Shown here one piece after another: positions 61,200-64,000 of a stretch of 64,000 bases of DNA. Under the pieces are notes generated by a model. That model worked only from the letters and a program-made list of their open reading frames with translations, was not told the DNA's origin and searched no databases. Numbering within the stretch: position 1 is the first letter of the stretch; each line of letters starts with the position of its first letter. The DNA is taken from assembly GCA_045540355.1 (NCBI GenBank), contig JAZQHB010000057.1, positions 130,821 to 194,820 on the forward strand. The letters are read 5' to 3'. The stretch is from RGIG2945 sp045540355. Its GTDB lineage: Bacteria > Bacillota > Clostridia > Oscillospirales > Acutalibacteraceae. The translations under genes and the position numbers were made by a program.

Positions 61200-64000
61200 A
61201 TGTTATCAAAAATTTTATCGCTTGTACTTTCTGTATGCATGCTGATTACATCATCACCTATTGGCACGATAGTTGATGAACTCGGCAAAGCTTTTGAAAG
61301 TACAACAAAGCAAACAACCGACGCTTCAAGCACGACCGAAGAAAAGGATTTCATTGTTAGTGAAAATGCAACAGATCCAAGAAAAACAATGGGCATGGAA
61401 TTTGATTTCGAGGGTACGGCAAACTACTTGAAAAAATCAACCGCTGAGCTTTATTTCGGAATTTATATTACAGGTTTGCACGAAATAGGAAGCTCGTATG
61501 CAGAGTATTCCTTTGATGATTCCAGATCTAATAAAGACAGAACATGGGATTTGGAAATCAATGCAACAACAGGTGCTTATAATTACGATGACGGAGAAGA
61601 AACCGGAACTAACACAAATAAGATATACGGTGTATATTATTTTGATAAAAACAGTGCTAATTCTATCGGTTCCAGATTCGGCTCAACATCAATAAATGAC
61701 ATTACTTTCGAGTTTATAAATTATGAAGATGATGACGAGCGTCCGGACAGCGAACGAGTCGACTTTTCAGTAAGTGATACAAATTATTTTACCTATTATG
61801 AATCTACTTACTTTAGCAATAAAGATACATATATGAGATTGAATCTCAAAGGCGACATGATAGACATGGAATCGGAAGTAATATACGCAAATGTTTCATC
61901 TCATCCTACTCCGTCTGCGACAGGTACAACTGTTACATACACATTAAAAGGCTATTCCTATAACAAGGAATCGTCAGGAACTACCACGAAAGCAACAATA
62001 AATGCAAAAATTACATTTGATATTACATATAAGCTTGTTAATACAACACAACTTTGGAGTTTATATAACTATGAGTTGAATACTTTGAAGCGAGCAAGCT
62101 CGGTTTATGATTCGACAACATGGACAGCATATCAGAATGCTCTCACAAACGCTGAAAGTGTCCTTGCCGGAGGTGTACCTCAAGGCACTATTGATACGGC
62201 TTATACTAATCTTGTAAATGCAATTAAAGGTCTTAAAGTAAAAATCAATTTTAATACAAACGGTGCAACCTCAGGCACGGTCACAACACCGCAGTATTAT
62301 TCAATTTATTCTAATGTATCTGCAAATGCTACAACGGGAGCACTAGTATACGATTATGCAATAGCTTATCTTCCGACATTTAGCCATCTTACAAAATCCG
62401 GTTACATCTGTAAAGGTTGGGGGACAACCTCTACACAGACTTCAGGGGTATCCCAGCTGACAATGAATGCAACTTATGCAACTGCAGGAGCTACACTCTA
62501 CGCCGCATGGTCACCGATAAGTTATACGGTCAAGTACAACGCAAACCCGCCGTCAGGTAAGACCTCGACAGGTAGTGTTGCAAACCAGACTTGTTCATAC
62601 AACACATCGTATACAGCGAGTGCAAACTCATTTGTTGTAAGCTCATATAGGTTCAAACATTGGAACACAAACGCAGCAGGTACAGGTACAACCTACGCCG
62701 CAGGTGCATCATTCAAAAACCTCACAACAACCAACGGTGCAACAGTCAATCTTTACGCAATATGGGAGCCTGACACCTCGAATATCACATTCAATATAAA
62801 TCTTCCCTCAGGTGTAAGTGCAACAACAAGCGGTTTCAAATCAAATACAACAAAGGCATTAACAATCGGCTCAACACAGAATATCTACACAGGCGACTAC
62901 AAGATGACCGCAGTAGGATATAATCATATAGGTTGGGCAACAAGTGCAGGTGCAACAACAGCTGCTTACACAACAAATTACACTATACCGAACTCAGCAC
63001 AGACACTTTACGCAGTATGGCAGAAAAAGTCAATAACAGTTGCTTATGCAACCAACGGCGGTACATTGGGCACAAGCGGCTTCACCGCAAGCAACTCAAC
63101 AGTACAGTACGGTGCAACAGTTGACCTTCCGAATGCAGACCAGATTACAAGAGCAGGATACAACCTCGCAGGTTGGAATGCAAGCGTAGCAAACGCATCA
63201 GGTACAACATTCTTCGCAGCAGGAACAAATTATGTGGTTCCCGATACAACAGGTACAATTACATTCACGGCAGAATGGACAGAAAGAACAACAACATATA
63301 CTTTCCACCACAATAATAACGCTGACTCAGACTATACAACAACAATCTCTGGAAAGTATAATGCAGCAATCACAGAAGCATTCCCGACCCCGACAGCAAT
63401 GACAGGCTACAGCTTTACAGGTTGGTATGTAAAGGACGGCAACAGTTATGCACTGTATACCAAACCAACAAACTTCCCCGAAGCAGATATAGACCTCTAT
63501 GCTGGCTGGAGCATGGATGCCCTGAGTGCGGAAATACAGAGATTCCCCACGGATATCGATAATACGGCAATATATCCCTCAACAGGTGAAACAGTATATT
63601 GGTATCAGGAAACCGGTAGAGAAAACGCAAAAAGAGAACTCTCGGAAGCGACACCGATATATAACGAATTTGACGGTATGCTCTACGATTACTCGAAGCT
63701 TGCTGCAACAAATACAGCAACAGCAGAACTCAGACAGGCAATTGATAATTTGATAGAAACCCCCGCAGACTACACAGTAGTAGATCAGTATAGAGGATAC
63801 TACTATGAAATGACTTTGAATGATCCGAATGATGAGTATGCAGATACCCATACATTCACCTACAACGGAACTGATTATGAGGTTACAAAGGATACTTTCA
63901 CAGAGGAATCATTCAAAGAGTTTGAAAATGCAGTAGCATCAATAGTCGAAGGTAAGGGCATCAAGAATCAAGCAGATGTTGATGCAATGGCAGAAGCCCT
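61200..64000 (+). CDS. Large secreted repeat protein with FIVAR and InlB-type repeats, 3' end cut
   Basis: Open from the ATG at 61200 (GGAGG 7 bases upstream) to the window end, at least 933 residues. A signal peptide (1-22) is followed by a divergent region to about 280, with a beta-rich Asp/Tyr composition. Then a FIVAR-like helical module (about 285-347: WTAYQNALTNAESVLAGG), and five InlB B-repeat/Flg_new domains (about 347-770) with G-Y-x-x-x-G-W cores and endings such as LYAAW, LYAIW, LYAVW, FTAEW and LYAGW. A second FIVAR-like stretch follows (about 770-860). An adhesin or host/glycan-contact protein is likely. Anchor unknown because the C-terminus is missing. Confidence 0.85.
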   Translation, partial: MLSKILSLVLSVCMLITSSPIGTIVDELGKAFESTTKQTTDASSTTEEKDFIVSENATDPRKTMGMEFDFEGTANYLKKSTAELYFGIYITGLHEIGSSYAEYSFDDSRSNKDRTWDLEINATTGAYNYDDGEETGTNTNKIYGVYYFDKNSANSIGSRFGSTSINDITFEFINYEDDDERPDSERVDFSVSDTNYFTYYESTYFSNKDTYMRLNLKGDMIDMESEVIYANVSSHPTPSATGTTVTYTLKGYSYNKESSGTTTKATINAKITFDITYKLVNTTQLWSLYNYELNTLKRASSVYDSTTWTAYQNALTNAESVLAGGVPQGTIDTAYTNLVNAIKGLKVKINFNTNGATSGTVTTPQYYSIYSNVSANATTGALVYDYAIAYLPTFSHLTKSGYICKGWGTTSTQTSGVSQLTMNATYATAGATLYAAWSPISYTVKYNANPPSGKTSTGSVANQTCSYNTSYTASANSFVVSSYRFKHWNTNAAGTGTTYAAGASFKNLTTTNGATVNLYAIWEPDTSNITFNINLPSGVSATTSGFKSNTTKALTIGSTQNIYTGDYKMTAVGYNHIGWATSAGATTAAYTTNYTIPNSAQTLYAVWQKKSITVAYATNGGTLGTSGFTASNSTVQYGATVDLPNADQITRAGYNLAGWNASVANASGTTFFAAGTNYVVPDTTGTITFTAEWTERTTTYTFHHNNNADSDYTTTISGKYNAAITEAFPTPTAMTGYSFTGWYVKDGNSYALYTKPTNFPEADIDLYAGWSMDALSAEIQRFPTDIDNTAIYPSTGETVYWYQETGRENAKRELSEATPIYNEFDGMLYDYSKLAATNTATAELRQAIDNLIETPADYTVVDQYRGYYYEMTLNDPNDEYADTHTFTYNGTDYEVTKDTFTEESFKEFENAVASIVEGKGIKNQADVDAMAEA

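Noticed and set aside
1..64000. CRISPR arrays, tRNA and rRNA genes
   Set aside because: No regularly spaced repeats, no cloverleaf with a recognisable T-arm, and no ribosomal RNA-like conserved stretch found in the gaps; short or degenerate ones could still be missed by eye.

Overview
The window comes from a low-to-moderate GC, Gram-positive, endospore-forming anaerobe of the class Clostridia, most likely in or near Oscillospiraceae/Ruminococcaceae (inference). The sequence evidence is the spoIIGA-sigE sporulation pair, the yabM-mazG-hup-yabO-yabP-yabQ-divIC-yabR block, RNase Y next to ymdB, asp23-fakA-recG, consensus TTGACA/TATAAT promoters with 17-base spacers, strong AGGAGG ribosome sites, and secreted BIG2 and InlB-repeat surface proteins. 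I see no rRNA, tRNA, CRISPR array or intact insertion sequence.

Layout. Positions 1-2880: the 3' end of nagA and a secreted LRR/BIG2/FN3 surface protein. 2923-10034 (minus): a complete shikimate operon, aroF-aroB-aroA-aroC-pheA-aroE/aroK fusion-aroQ, behind a consensus promoter, a 29-codon leader peptide very rich in Phe and Tyr, and a Rho-independent hairpin, which together look like a classical attenuator. 10364-18205 (plus): a maltodextrin operon with binding protein, two permeases, ATPase, 4-alpha-glucanotransferase and glycogen phosphorylase. 18273-34667: housekeeping genes (ilvE, rluA-type, murA, a walJ-like hydrolase, rlmH, a class II aldolase, rny-ymdB, a peptide-binding lipoprotein, asp23-fakA-recG, thrS). 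34780-40808: a small membrane protein, a secreted hydrolase, adenine deaminase, biotin ligase and an acyltransferase. 40927-42823: spoIIGA-sigE-ymxH. 42864-43715 (minus): an aldose-epimerase-like gene. 43841-51515: recJ-relA-dtd-MBL-hemZ-nucleoside kinase. 51576-60996: the yabM-to-yabR block, split between hup and rqcP (yabO) by about 4.4 kb of accessory genes. 61200 to the end: a large secreted repeat protein, cut by the window edge.

How the parts work together. The aro operon can take erythrose-4-phosphate and phosphoenolpyruvate through all seven steps to chorismate and on to phenylpyruvate, and its leader appears to sense charged tRNA-Phe and tRNA-Tyr. The maltodextrin operon imports and breaks down alpha-glucans. 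SpoIIGA should activate SigE, and a SigE-type promoter lies just before yabP, inside a hairpin that also holds the yabP ribosome-binding site.

Most worth a second look: (1) the Phe/Tyr leader-peptide attenuator; (2) the SigE promoter nested in a terminator/RBS hairpin before yabP; (3) the accessory cassette at 54.6-59.0 kb, with two PD-(D/E)XK-type proteins around a two-helix membrane protein. Oppositely oriented copies of a short palindromic repeat flank the three genes.
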